A stretch of DNA of 64,000 nucleotides from Argopecten irradians. Its lineage: Eukaryota; Mollusca; Bivalvia; Pectinida; Pectinidae. The notes beneath the pieces were generated by a model. That model did no database searches. It was not told where the DNA came from and worked only from the letters and a program-made list of their open reading frames with translations. A program made the position numbers and the translations under genes. How positions within the stretch are numbered: position 1 is the first letter of the stretch; every line of letters starts with the position of its first letter. This document shows positions 10,934-23,640 of this stretch, piece after piece. The stretch covers positions 11,362,609 to 11,426,608 of the forward strand of contig NC_091149.1 in assembly GCF_041381155.1 (NCBI RefSeq). The letters run 5' to 3'.

Positions 10934-13495
10934 TTAAGCATCTCTTGGAATGATACAAGTTTTGAAGTTACAAAGCATATAACAGCAAAATGTGATATGT
11001 GATGAAAATTTAGTCTCAGTACTGTTTAGAGGATTTGTTAGAATTTTAAATGTTTTCCCAAGACCAATCACTCTTTCATTATTGTGGACTCTTTTACTTG
11101 AGATTTTTCTATCTCGCAGAAGTGTTTTTGAATTCATTCTGTTTCTTTTTTTTAAGAAGGTTGGTATGTTCACAGTGACATCCATTCTAGCAAAAAGATC
11201 TTGTACGTTAAAACCATTAACCGCCATCACACTGTCTCCAGGATCACAAATATTTACATGCCTACATCTTTCAACAATTTGACGGTCACTTGTACACCCA
11301 CCGTATGCAGTTGAAACATAGTTAACCAATCCACCTGGTGTTGATCCAACTAGAATCTTGATGGTGTTCCTGTTCTTGTAGGTAGAGAATGTACCTTGTT
11401 GTGCTTTTGGAGCTCTTGGCTTCTTAATGGGACATTCGGTGCCATCTACTATAACTCTAGTTGTTGGGAACTTGGCTTTGAAGTCAGATGGGGCAAAGTA
11501 CCTCACTAAACTGCGAGATGGCCAAATGTTAATTTCCTGCCACTGTTTGGACATAAATATGATCCAAGTATAAACAATATTTTTCACACTAGACTCAGAT
11601 ATTGAGAAAAATTTGGATAACTCAAAGTTTGTTGTGTAACGCATGAGCTTCATGAGTGTCATGAAAAATTGATCTTCTACAGATACAGTGTCAATCTGAA
11701 AAAAATATATAGTTCAAAAAATAGCCAGCTTGTCCAAGTGTAGACAACACAAACATGAACTTCAGGTAAGACTCTAAACCTGTGTAGAAGTGGATGGTAG
11801 TGTCATCATTTGCGAATTGTTCGACAGAAAACATAGGAATCTTTGAAGTACCGGTATGTGTCTGTGTAGATTTGTCAACATTTTCATTACCTACAGAAGA
11901 TATCACAGTATCACTGTCACTCTCCGTTCTACACAATCATTAAACTGTTGCTCCAACTGTTTGGTACAGACATTATCAATATTGATTCTTTTATTTTCTC
12001 GCAATACCGCCCTTTCCTTTCTGTTACTAGCTGCTTTGGACTCTGGCTGGGTCCAAGAGAATATTCTGGGTACAGCAGCTGACTTCAGCCTAACTGATAG
12101 TGTATTTCCTGTGAAAAAAAGGTTATTATTTATCAACACAAAACAGATGGATATACAGTAGCATCATATTTGAATGACTATGATAATGAAGTTAGATAAA
12201 CATATATATATATAATCAAATAGCCACAGGTGTAAGGTTTTGTCAATCATATACTACATCTGTAGATATATACATTGTATGTAGGAAATTTGAAATACAT
12301 CTTATAGGCTGAATGACATAAAAACTGAAACAGGGTCATATTATCTTTTGTTTACAATTGTAGTTTTTTCACAGTGTTTGTTTGGTTTTTTTTGTCTGTA
12401 TTGTGATGTCACAATAATGCACCATACTTGTTTTCATGGAAGTTAAGTGCGCTAAAAACATGCCTAAGCTTAATAACTATATATTTTAAATATTAGTTTT
12501 TTTTTAATTTTCTTATTTGCCTAATAATTTATATAATTAAGCAATTTAAAAAAAACACCTAATAATATAAGGCAGGTTTAGCGGACTACATAGAAGTATG
12601 AGGAAACATAATCAGCCAATCAGAAAGTCGTGCTTTGTATGAAATCAAAGACAAATTAATTAATTAATTAAGTAATATTAGCATATGAAGTACGGTGCTG
12701 ATATTAGATCAACAATAGTATTAACAGTATTTACGTGCCCCTGTGTATGCATCTGTACTTACATCAATACATGCAAAGTAACACTAAACAACATGTTTCC
12801 AAACAGTTTACACTTTTTTGTTATATTACATGAAGATATCATACATGTAATCTTACACTAAATTTAGATGTAATGTATAAAATAAGTAGAATTTTGATAA
12901 CATACTGATGATGCAGGCTAATACTTAGTCAGCTACAGTACATGTTTATACAGTACACAATGCACTTTAGGCCTACTGTCTACCAAAGTAGCCTAGGACG
13001 TATGCCATAATCAACACGATGTACACAGGTGTTACATGTATGTAACAAGTGTTAACTGTTACACCAGATACGGGTATGCTGTATACACAACATATATACA
13101 ATGACAAACAGTGCGTACAACTTGTACGTGTACGTTGTCGCCTGTAGTACAGTATACAATCTGTATTACAATATCGCACAAATCGCTAAACGACTGTACG
13201 TACAAAATTTTCATTAAATATATAATAACACTGTCAAAACTTTAAAACCTGTAAGCTATTACTTGAAAAGGAACAATATTTCATGTTTACCATGTATCGT
13301 CTGCTGCGTGTAATCGTCCGGTGAAAAATGGGCCTTGCTAACGAAAGATGTCTTTGTCGGCGTCCACAGCTTCCTTGTGCACTCATCTTCACGTCTTATG
13401 GCATGCATCCATGATTTCCGTCGCTCCAGGTCTTTCGGAAATTCATGTCCACCTCTTCCATGCCACCCGGGAACCGAACAGCAAGTTGAAGGCAT
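10934..13495 (-). pseudogene. THAP-DDE transposase, ISL2EU-type, inactivated
   Basis: Exon 1 (13495-13291) starts ATG and encodes a THAP zinc finger (FPKDLERRKSW, then VSKAHF). It ends CAT G|GTAAAC; the acceptor TTTTTTCACAG gives exon 2 from 12108, and both sides are phase 1. Exon 2 runs through AVPRIFSW and an Asn/Gln-rich linker, then needs frame changes near 11930 and again at a T7 run near 11700. The DDE_Tnp_4 domain follows to 10934: SISESSVKNIVYTW (helix-turn-helix), VIVDGTECPI (first Asp), GDSVMAVNGFNV (second Asp, here Val) and HNNERVIG (Glu region, one extra residue). THAP ligands are also damaged: PGC is PGW and the VC..H Cys is Ser. Family assignment is by motif recognition. With two zinc ligands and a catalytic Asp gone, this copy should be dead. 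Confidence 0.8.
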
Positions 13496-13876
13496 ATATA
13501 AATTATCTTACTAAACTACCCCTTCTTTATGTTTACTTCTTGCTAAGATATTGGAACTCTCCTGTCACTGATGCTGGACCGGGTACCACGGCGCCACCTG
13601 GACAGGAACGATAACTCACTATTTTCGACCATTAATTATAAGCATTGATGTCACTATGTTTTAATTTCATCGGGTTATGAAGTAAATTGTGTTTACAAAC
13701 TTAAGTGAGAATTCTCTCCTCGTCCTATGCCTTTAATATCGATCGATTCATTAAAATTCAAAAGAAAGATAATTTCTACCAGTGGTGAACTTCATTTTCT
13801 GCTCATTGTTTGAATCATGAATCTGTTCAGCTGCCGGATTGAAATAATCGATATACTCTGTAAATGTATGTGGATC

Positions 13877-13983
13877 TTTGGAACGAAAACATTCATCAGT
13901 TACATATTATTGCTTATATTTTGACAAAGTTTGGAAACGAAAACATTCATCAGTTACATATTATTGCTTATATTTTGACAAAG
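13877..13983 (+). repeat. 53/54-bp tandem duplication
   Basis: TTTGGAACGAAAACATTCAT and the following sequence to GACAAAG is repeated at once, with a single inserted A in the second copy (units 13877-13929 and 13930-13983). Confidence 0.85.
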
Positions 13984-14103
13984 TTTCACAAAAATGTCCT
14001 TAACTTTTAGTGTTAATTACGGCAAAAACAATTATGTTCTCAAGTAAAAATATATTATATAAAACGGATTTGTGTATCAACAGTAAACATAAAATCATAT
14101 AAA

Positions 14104-14233
14104 TTGTAGCTACGTATACAGTACACATCATGAAAGAAGATTATTTGCAGCTTCAGTGAACATCATGAATTTAGATACTACATAGCTAACAGTGAACGTC
14201 ATGAAAGCAAGATCTCTTTGTAGCTACAGCAAG
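14104..14233 (+). repeat. 35-bp minisatellite, left part
   Basis: Units like GAACATCATGAAAGTAGATT plus TTTGTAGCTACAGT occur here and resume at 16385. The two blocks appear to be one array split by the 14.24-16.38 kb element. Confidence 0.65.
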
Positions 14234-14239
14234 CATAAA

Positions 14240-16380
14240 CAATCGAGGCCCATGGGAACCTTAGCGGTCCACCTGAGTTCGGATACAGAATGAAACAAAG
14301 ACACACAAAAAACAATCTATTGGCCCACCAGGCCTTTGAAACAGTCAGTGATTTTATAACTGACTTTTCAATCTATGAGAGAATATCTGGTTCCATCAAA
14401 TCTGTAAATTCAGAAGATTTTACTTTTCTTCTTTTTAGTCATTTTGACCCCTTTGGCAACCAATATGGATATGATGCTAAAATGCTATCACAGGGGTAAT
14501 TAATTCTAACCAAGTTTGACCTATTGAAAATTAAGCAAATATATGCTACATAAATGTATTTATTCCAATATCAATTAAAAAAGATTTGACACCCTAGTCA
14601 GGGGCAAGTCTGAGATGCAGGGCCATGAAATTCACATTTTTTGTAAAGGGCCTTAAAAAGACCTTCCAATCTATTAAGAGTATTTGGATCCATCAAATAT
14701 GTAAATTCAGAAGGAGACTTTTGAAATTTTAGCCATTTTGACCATTTTTGGCCCCGCCCTGGTGGCCCCTGGGGGTCGGCCAGGACCAATATGGATTATG
14801 ATGTTAAAATACTCAATAAAAATATACTCAAAATAAAAATCTCAGGCTATAATTCTAACAAAGTTTGAGTCATTTCCTATTACACATGACCAAATAAGGC
14901 TCAAAAATATGTTTTCCCTATATAAACTATAGTAAACTTGATCCCCCTCCCCAGGGGGGAACGTTGAGACCCCAGGGTCTTATAATTCACAATTTTTTGT
15001 AAAAGACCTCAATGACCTTTCAATCATATTAAGAGTATTTGATTCTGCCATTTCTGGAATTTCAGAAGAAGATTTTTGAAGTTTTAGTCTATTTGACCCT
15101 TTTGGCCCAACCTCTCAGGCCCCTGGGGGTCAGTCGTGGAAAAAATGGTTAATAGGATTCAATGGCCTTCTCATACCGATAATTCTGACAACATTTTACT
15201 ATTTCCTATTACAAATGACCAAATAATGCTAAAAAATGTCTTTTTCCTTGTATAAACTATAGTAAACTTGACCCCCTCCCCAGGGGGGAACGTGAGACCC
15301 CTGGGTCATATAATTCACAATTTTTGTAAAGTACCTCAAGAACTTTTAATCTATGAAGAGTATTTGATTCTACCATTTCTGGAATTTCAGAAGAAGATAT
15401 TTTGAAGTTTAAGCCTATTTGACCCCCTTTTGGCCCCACCCCTTCAGGCCCCTGGGGGGTCAGTCGTGGAAAAATTGTTAATAGGATTCAATGACCTTCT
15501 CATACTGATAATTCTGACAACATTTGACTTGTTTCCTATTACAAAATGACCAAATAATACTCAAAAATGTGTTTCCCCTATATAAACTATGGCAAACTTG
15601 ACCCCCTCCCTAAGGGGGAACGTGAAACCCCAGGGTCATATAATTCACATTTTTTGTAAAGGACCTCAAGACCTTTTAATCGATGAAAAGTATTTGATTC
15701 TACCATTTCTGGGAATTTCAGAGAAGATTTTTGAAGTTTTAGTCTATTTGACCCCTTTTTGGCCCAACCTCTCAGCCCCTGGGGTCAGTCGTGGAAAAAT
15801 GGTTAATAGGATTCAATGGCCTTCTTATACTGATAATTTCTGACAACATTTTTACTTATTTCCCATTACAAATGACCAAATAATGCTCAAAAATGTCTTT
15901 TCACTAGTATATAAACTATAGTAAACTTGACCCCCTCCCCCAGGGGGGAACGTGAGACCCCAGGGTCATATAATTCACAATTTTGTAAAGTACCTCAAGG
16001 AACTTTTAATCCTATGAAGAGTATTTGATTCTCTACCATTTTCTGGAATTTCAGAAGAAGATTTTTTGAAGTTTAAGCCTATTTGACCCCTTTTGGCCCC
16101 ACCCCTCAGGCCCCTGGGGGTCAGTCGTGGAAAAATTGTTAAATAGGATTCAATGACCTTCTCATACTGATAATTCTGACAACATTTGACTTGTTTCCTA
16201 TTACAAATGACCAAATAATACTCAAAAATGTGTTTCCCCTATATAAACTATGGCAAACTTGATCCCCTCCCTAGGGGGGAACGTGAAACCCCAGGGTCAT
16301 ATAATTCACATTTTTTGGTAAAGGACCTAGACCTTTTAAGCTGAGTCTTTGAATTTAGCTGAAGTTTTAGCCGTTAGAAG
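14240..16380 (-). mobile_element. GACCCC-rich tandem element with A-B-A-B 330-bp units
   Basis: The marker CAGTCGTGG recurs at 15131, 15461, 15786 and 16122 (spacing 330, 325, 336), with more diverged units before 15.1 kb. Units 1 and 3 share ATGGTTAATAGGATTCAATG and the next unit's AGTAAACTTG. Units 2 and 4 share ATTGTTAATAGGATTCAATG-like and ATGGCAAACTTG. No coding capacity; open frames crossing it are by-products of the repeat. The left end has GAGGCCCATGGGAACC, typical of this repeat family. Confidence 0.65.
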
Positions 16381-16384
16381 TTTT

Positions 16385-16815
16385 AAAATATCATGAAAGT
16401 AATTCTTTGTAGCTACATTTGTACACACGACGAACATTATAGAAAGTCACTTGAGAGGTTGATATGTAGCTTTGTAGCTATGAACATTATGAAAGTAGAT
16501 TATTTGTAGCTGTAGTGAACATTATGAAAGTAGAGATTCTTTGTAGCTAGTGAACTTCATGGAAGTAGATTCTATGTGGCTACAGTAAACATCATAGAAG
16601 TAGAATATATATCTACAGTAAACATCATGAAAGTAGATAAATTGTAGCTACAGACAAAATCATGAAAGTGAATTATATATAGCTACAGTGAACATCCCGA
16701 CATGAAAGTAGATTATATGTAGCTATAGTGAACGTCGTGAAAGTCGAATCTGTGTGGCTTCAGTAAACATGAAAGTAGACTCTTTGTAGCTACAGTAAAG
16801 TTACAGTAACCATCA
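16385..16815 (+). repeat. 35-bp minisatellite, right part
   Basis: About twelve units of roughly 35 bp, built on GAACATCATGAAAGTAGA plus TTTGTAGCTACAGT, with lengths varying from about 33 to 48 bp. Confidence 0.75.
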
Positions 16816-17102
16816 GGAAAGAAAGTAAGCCAATTGCGACCAGACAGATAGTTACCCTACATTATAACAATGTTAACCGCGACCTTCACGGACAATTATG
16901 GAATTGGTATCAAAGACATTTCGTGGATAAGTAATAACATGTGAAAGTTCTTATATTGAAATTAATCCATAGTTTCTTTGAATATTGCCTAGACCATCAA
17001 ACATGATTGAAACTGATCTATTTTGATTACTGGTGACCATACATATTTTGATATTTTCAATCCTATCCTGTGTGAACTACAATTCAGTAATGTGTCAACT
17101 CA

Positions 17103-17154
17103 TTGTTATACCTTTTAGTTGACCCCAATTGTTATACCTTTTAGTTGACCCCAA
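17103..17154 (+). repeat. 26-bp direct duplication
   Basis: TTGTTATACCTTTTAGTTGA plus CCCCAA occurs twice in a row without change. Confidence 0.85.
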
Positions 17155-17345
17155 TCTCCTCGTACTTCCTCGAGAGTACAACTGTCTGACGATTAAGTAA
17201 ATTCCATTAATCAGTTTAAATAAATCGTCTGAAAACCGAAAAACATTCAAGCAGACGAAGAATACCATACCGTCCACTAACACGGAGGTAATAAATCCCA
17301 ACTTGAATCCAACCCAACTGATACATTACAAAAGTAAAATACTTT

Positions 17346-17846
17346 CTGGCCCCTATTGCATGATCGTGAAAGGCGACTAAAGTTAGAATCTTATCATTTC
17401 TCTTCTTCCTAACTGACTTTATCTTCCCTAATGCCTCCCTTGGCCCAGCCTCACTTTTGACCTTGAGTTGAGCGTTCGTCCGTGTGAGGAAGGCTCTAGG
17501 TTCTCTCCCCTGGCCGAGACAAAACAAAGTCTATAAAAGTGGTAGTTTCTGCTCCTGCTTAGCGCTCAGTATACCGGGATTGGGACGACTGGTTCGCCCG
17601 TTGTCAGTATAATGTGACCGGGTGGGGTGTGTTGCTTGGTGTCTTCGGCGGCATGCTTTAGTGATATAGCACTATAAAAAGGGCAATAGTTCCACTATAC
17701 AAGAAGACACTACATGGATATACCGCAGTCTCCCAAAACACGCACCTCGCACAACATACACGCAACACACTGCATACATGGGAGGCCGTCCTTACATGAC
17801 CCGGCTGTTAATAGGACGTTGATTAATCAAACAGACAAACAAACAA
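17346..17846 (+). mobile_element. CAAA-tailed retroposon, near full length
   Basis: Member of the window's main retroposon family. It starts in the CCCCTATTGCATGATCG head and passes through TGAGGAAGGCTCT, GGTAGTTTCTGCTCCTGCTT, GACTGGTTCGCCCGTTGTCA, ACAAGAAGACAC and CATGGGAGGCCGTCCTTACA. It ends TTAATAGGACGTTGATTAAT followed by CAAACAAA-like sequence. No coding frame, about 500 bp. The tail style (GGACGTTAA, then CAAA repeats) matches molluscan SINE/LINE 3' ends, so retrotransposition is likely. Confidence 0.7.
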
Positions 17847-20297
17847 TCCCAGTGATGCATAAGGTTGGTTTCTGCATAATGTAAGAAAACTTTCAAACTT
17901 ACAACAAATGTCATGATACCTACCTGAACTGCATATTTTCATATACTCAACGGTATTACAGTTCCTTACTGTTATTAATCATCTCAAACATACAGCAAAA
18001 TTGTTCTTTTAAAATATGACCGGTCTAGAACTATATGCTTACAAAAACAAAACAATAGTAAACGGAAGTACTTATTAATATTATGTGTTTCTGTGTTTGG
18101 AGCGGAACGAATGAAAATTATTTGCGATTTACAATTAATGAGAATTGAAGTGAAATGTATTTGATTTTCGTCGTCATTTATATTGACATAACGTCTACAA
18201 AAAACAAAGTCAGCCATCCCTCATATGTAAAATTGTGTATTTACCTCACCTGTGTATGCCTGGCTTAAATTATCAGATCCTATTTACACTAGTAAAAGTC
18301 CGCATGTATACCTATCACTTAATAGGTGCACTTGGAAAAAGTGTGTATGCATCGGGGCTAACATTATATATCACTATTCCCTCTAATTTGTTCTGTAACT
18401 TATAAATTTTGACCAAAATGTACAATTTACTTAAATAATTCCCCAGAGGATCAATACATACTTTTGCACCAAATAACCATGTGGTTTTGTTTATTAGTTT
18501 CTATAGCAGGTACAAGGAGCGATTGTTCGACTTGATACATTTTGACCTTGTTATACAAATGGTGGTTGTTAATTATACCATGTGAATTGACGGATCGCCA
18601 GCTGTCAATCAGACCGCGCGTGAATTTGTATTTTGTATTGTATATGCTATGACGTTTGCTCCGACATTGACTAGGTACATGTGCGTGGCTATATTACACC
18701 TGGCGACCGAACAATATGGCATATATTTCAATCATTGAAAAATTTCCTATCATATACATTTGGGAACAATGAAAATAAAATATAATAAAGAGACTTGTAT
18801 TGAGTAAATATTTATTCAACCTTTGTATTTGGGACAAAGCATGCAGTGGTGTGGAAATGCACCTAAAATCATAAAAATTTAAAAGTTTTTAAACCTACGT
18901 TATCAGGGGATATACACATCAATAAAGAATATAAAAAAAAACCAATAGTATTGTAGTGTTAATGTTTTTATATCATCGACTAGTGTTATCTGGACTTTAA
19001 TTGGTTGAATTTGTCATCATTTTATCAAATCAATATGATGCCATCATATATACTTATCAATAGTTTGGTGTATCTTGATGACAGTTATTTATGCCTTTTA
19101 GGCTCAACTAAGAATGTATTCTTCTGAGGTTTCAGTCCCGTTGAAGTCTCGTTTCGACATAGATCAAAGAAGTTATGAGATTTTCAAATAAAATCTATAA
19201 ATATCTGTAGCAAGTTGCCAGTTGCAAATTTTGTCAAAAAATTACATTTCTATTTTCAGTAGATTTTTCTATACGGAGATTTTAAGAAATGGCCCATTTG
19301 GCGGCCATTTTGAAATAGTGTCTTTTTTCGCTTTGAATAGAGCCACAGTTTAACCATTTTTTACTTTAATTGTTTTTACTTAAATCATCACTGCACCAGT
19401 ATTTTTAGCTGTATCAAGCTAATTTTTGCTGTAAATCTTTACATGGTTAGTGTCGTTATTAAAATATTGAGAATTAATATGTGAAATTATACACTTTTTA
19501 CTCTAAAATACAGATAAATAACAAATATTCAAATGGGGCAAAAGTAAGCACACGGATCCCCCATTTTTCTGCCTAATTAAGAAAGAACAACCCTTTCCCT
19601 TTCGATATGCAAAGTATTAACAAAAGTTTAATTTCAGAAATTTTTCTATAAAGGGTTACATTTGGCAAAAAATGGCTGAAAATGGTGCATTTTGTAGCTC
19701 AAAATTAAGGGATAGGGGTAGCATATGTTGTTATTCTGAGAAAAAATATTAGTCATATTAATCAAAACTGTTATACATGCAATTACGTGCGTCAGACTTT
19801 AATAATTATACACTCATTTTGAAGTTTTTCTTTGGGTTTTTATGCATGCAATTACACCTTTATGTGAAAGACATCAACTTCATGTACGTATACTCATTTC
19901 TGATGTTTGGATCATTGACATTGAATTTTTCCTAATTAATAAGGCATTTACTGCAAGTAAGCTGTTTATGGCTCGTCTGTTTTACAAACAATAATGGAAA
20001 ATACATGTACATTGGCAATTCATAATAGAGTTGACTTTCATGTTTTGGATATTTACAAACATACTTAGGTAGACGACATTGTGTATACATGTATATGAAT
20101 TAAATGTCAGGGACTTCAGGTTTGCGATTGCATTAGAGGAAAGTAAGTAAATTGTGTGTTTGTTTGCTTTTTTGTGGGTACAAGTTATTTACCGTAGACA
20201 ATCTATTATTTTGACACATTCATGCATAGAGGATCTGGATTCTTATCTGGTTGCCATGACCTGCTTTAACAAGGATATTATGGTATTTCTTGTTATC
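17847..20297. other. gene-free AT-rich stretch
   Basis: No frame with a recognisable domain (17984-18217 on - is AT-rich and featureless). No strong tandem unit was seen. Confidence 0.4.
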
Positions 20298-20298
20298 A

Positions 20299-20570
20299 CT
20301 TTGGCTTGAGTTGACGTTCGTTCGCCCCTGTGAGGAAGGCTCTGGGGTTCTGTCCCTCGCCGACACACCAAGGTATATAAAAGTGGTAGTTTTTGCTCCT
20401 GCTTAGCGCTAAGCAAACAGGGACAACTGGTTCGCCTGTTGTCAGTATAATGTGAACGGTTGGGGTGTGTTGCTTGGTGTCTTCGACGGCATGCTTCAGT
20501 GATATAGCACTATAACAATGGCAACAGTTCCACTGTACAAGAAGACACATCACGAACATATTGGATACAT
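20299..20570 (+). mobile_element. CAAA-tailed retroposon, internal part
   Basis: Covers the CTTGAGTTGA...CGTTCG to ACAAGAAGACAC part of the family; both the head and the CAAA tail are missing. Confidence 0.65.
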
Positions 20571-21049
20571 GAGGATTTGACAACACCCCATTAGGGGTCA
20601 CGTCCAGATGACCTTTGGAGATGGCCAATTATATTTGTACTGCCAGAATTTTGACTGGGGACGAAATAGTTGCACACGTAGTCATCTTGCCCAAAGAACA
20701 CAACAAAGCTAAATGTATATGTATACTTGGACGAAATGGCTTTATTAATTGACGTAGCAAAGTGTAGAAAATGTATGTGATCTCAAGTATACGTGATAAA
20801 AAGGTATTTCTAACATGACCCTTTATGGGCTGTTGTCAGATCCGCCATTGAACGGAGTGGTTATAAGGATCTGTATCTTAATCAGATTGTGTTATTTCAA
20901 ACGAGCGTTGACAAAACCCTCGCTTTCAGGATATTGTGGTAAACATTATTGAGGTTAGGTTTTAAACATGAAAAAAATAGACTAAAGTCTTATTCAGAAG
21001 TAAGATGTTTTATTAGTTATTTTATGATAAACCATGTATTATGGGGTAA

Positions 21050-21304
21050 AGCAAACTAATTGAAGAAAAAAATGAAAATTGTTAGTACTTCATTCTATAT
21101 AGGATATAGTGTCACGGATTTTTTTCGGGATGCAATTAATTATTTTTCATATTTTCAACTTGAAGTAAATTAGAAGCTCAAACTTTTCAATGGTGGTAAT
21201 GGTGTAAAGTAAGTAACTTTTGTAACTGAAGAAAAATACCCAATCGTCTGCTCCTGTTTTTGATAGTGAAAAAAATCCCATTTGTCACCGGTGGAGCATC
21301 TTTA
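21050..21304 (-). mobile_element. TTTAA/AAAGATGCTCC MITE, partial
   Basis: The right edge GGTGGAGCATCTTTAA is the reverse complement of the left end of the copies at 31951 and 37902. CTGCTCCTGTTTTTGATAG is also shared with them. The far end is not clear. Confidence 0.6.
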
Positions 21305-21309
21305 AGGTA

Positions 21310-23120
21310 TTGAACTTGGATACTAACTTTTAAGAAAATCGGTTCACATTTGTTACAATTATTGCACAGGTAATGGCAGAAAATGAGTTTTTGTACATCA
21401 AAGGGCTATAACTCCACTATATAATGTCAACAACAAGTGACAATCGAACTTGGCCAAATCCTTAAGGCATTTGACCTTTTTACCAAGTTTGATGAAAATC
21501 GGTTAATTATATCTTTAAGAGTTATTGCATGGACATGGCAGAAAATGACTTTTACTTAGGTCACCTGAGACGAAGTCTCAAGTAACCTATTTTAGATCTA
21601 ATCGCCTTTTGTCCGTTGTCGTGCGTCATGTGTTCGTAAACAATTACATTTTCGAATTCTTCTCAAAAACCGCTGAAGCAATTTAAAAGAAATTTTGCAC
21701 AAACCTTCTAAAGCATAAGGCCAATACAAATTGTAAATTGTATGACCCCGACCCCCCAGGGGGCTGTGGGAGGGGTTAAAGGGGTAAAATTGACTAAAAT
21801 TTCAAAAAACTTCTCCATTTACAGATGTGGTAGAATACTCTTCATAGATAGAAAGGTCTCAAGGCCCTATACAAAAATTGTAAATTATATGACCCTGGGG
21901 TCCCAGGTTTCCCCCTGGGGAGGGGGTTTAGTTTACTATAGTTTATATATTGAAAACACATTTTGGAGCATTACTTGATCATTTATGATAGAAAATAGTC
22001 AAATGTTGTCAGAATTATCCCTATGAGATGACCATTGAATCCTATCAACATATTTTCCATGACTGACCCCAAGGGGCCTTAGGGGCGGGGCTAAAATGGG
22101 TCAAATAGGCTAAAACTTCAAAAATCTTCTTCTGAAATTCTGGAACTTGTACAGTCAAATACTCTTAATAGATGGAATGATCTTAAGGTCCTTTACAAAA
22201 AAATGAATTATAGGACCCTGGGGTCTCATGCTTCCCCCTGGGGGAGGGGTTAAGTTTACTATTAATATATAATTGTTTATATAGGAAAAACACATTTATG
22301 AAGGTTATTTGTTTAATTTTCATAGGAAATTAGTCAAACTGGGTTAGAATTTTTGCCCGATATAGCATTTTATCGTCATATCCATATTGGTAATGACCGA
22401 CCCCCAGGGACCTTAGGGGCGGAGCAAAAGGGGTCAAATAGGCTAAAACTTATATAATCTTCTTCTGAATTCACAGATTTGATGCAGCAAGATACTCTTC
22501 ATAGAATTTCATGGTCCTGGGATTTCAGATTTTCTATTGGGGAGGGGGTCAAATTTACTATAATTTATGTAGGAAAAACATTTATGAACAATATTTGCTT
22601 TGTTTTCATATTATATTAGTCAAATCGAGTTAGATTTATTAACATGAGAAATCATTTTAACATCATATCCATATTGGTCGTGGCCGACCCCTAGGGGCCA
22701 TAGGGGTCAAATTGGCTAACTTTTCAAAAATCTCTTTTCTGAATTATCAGATTCGATGGAATCAAATACTCTTCATAGATTAAAAAGTTTAAGGCCCTTT
22801 ACAAAATGTGTAAATTTCATGGCCCTGGGATCTCAGATTTCCCCCTTGAGAGGGAGTCAAATTTACTATAGTTTATATGGGAAAAACACATTTATGAACG
22901 TTATTGTCATAGTTTTAATAGGAAATGAGTCAAACTGGGTTAGAATTATTAGCCTGAAATAGCATTTTAACACCATATCCATATTGGTCGTTGCTGACCC
23001 CCAGGTACCAGAGGGGCGGGGTCAAAATGGCTAAAATTTCAAATATCTTTTTTCTGAATTCACAGGTTTGATGGAACCAAATAATCTTCATAGATTAAAA
23101 AGTGAAATTTATCAAAATCA
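21310..23120 (+). mobile_element. GACCCC-rich tandem element in the opposite orientation
   Basis: This is the same family as 14.24-16.38 kb but reversed. GTCACCTGAGACGAAGTCTC (21561) starts a tail block. About five diverged units of roughly 330 bp follow, each with CCCCCAGGGG, GGCTAAAACTT, TCTTCATAGAT and ACTATAGTTTATAT words. Confidence 0.6.
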
Positions 23121-23324
23121 CTGACACTGACTGATTTCTAGTTTGGTTTTTGTTGTTTAACGTTGGTAAAGCAAATTGGAATTTTAAAAACAAGGTTTGG
23201 TAACATAATACACTATTGAAAAACAAAAAATAAAAATTCTAATACGAAGGTTCAACTTTAAAGTTTATTCTAATTCGTAAATACTTTTTACAGATTTGAA
23301 CCAACTTTGCAATGCTCTTTCTAT

Positions 23325-23640
23325 ATCAGCACTCAGGTGACCGTCAATGCCTCTTGGGCCTCTTGTTAAATCAAAGGGCCATAACTCTGCAAAATAAGGT
23401 CCATCGACAGCCGCGATCAAACTTGGCCAAGCTCTTAAGGCATTTAATCTTGTCACCAAGTTTGAAGAAATTTGGTTTACATTTGTTACAGTTATTGCAC
23501 GGAAACGAAGTGTTACAGACAGACAGACGGAAAAACCTAAATTAATATATCCCGTTTCGGAGAAAGCGGGGGATAATAACTTTTCACAAACGGTAAAACC
23601 GGTTGTTCCGAATAAATGAAAACGGCCATACTCGTTCCGC
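23325..23640. repeat. fragments of interspersed bivalve-type repeats
   Basis: CAAAGGGCCATAACTCTGCA and CAAACTTGGCCAAGCTCTTA match words in 21.4-21.5 kb. CGTTTCGGAGAAAGCGGGGG recalls the GCGGGGGATA element at 35.7 kb. No coding content recognised. Confidence 0.5.

Larger units (their letters stand above)
7225..13495. mobile_element. ISL2EU-type DNA transposon (coding core)
   Basis: A YqaJ nuclease gene and a THAP/DDE_Tnp_4 transposase gene converge within 6.3 kb, the two-gene content described for ISL2EU transposons. Terminal inverted repeats and the 2-bp target duplication were not located, so the true ends lie outside the stated core. Confidence 0.7.

Noticed and set aside
10992..11282. 96-codon frame on + opposite the transposase
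   Set aside because: Antisense shadow of the DDE domain.
13348..13614. 88-codon frame on + opposite the THAP exon
   Set aside because: Antisense shadow; no recognisable motif.
15257..16214. Several 60-84-codon frames with similar sequence
   Set aside because: They are repeated translations of the 330-bp tandem units, not a gene family.
16385..16815. CRISPR-like array of about 35-bp repeats
   Set aside because: Units are contiguous, without unique spacers, and the context is eukaryotic; it is a minisatellite.
20296..20628. 110-codon frame on -
   Set aside because: It lies across a retroposon body; the same peptide pieces recur wherever that repeat occurs.
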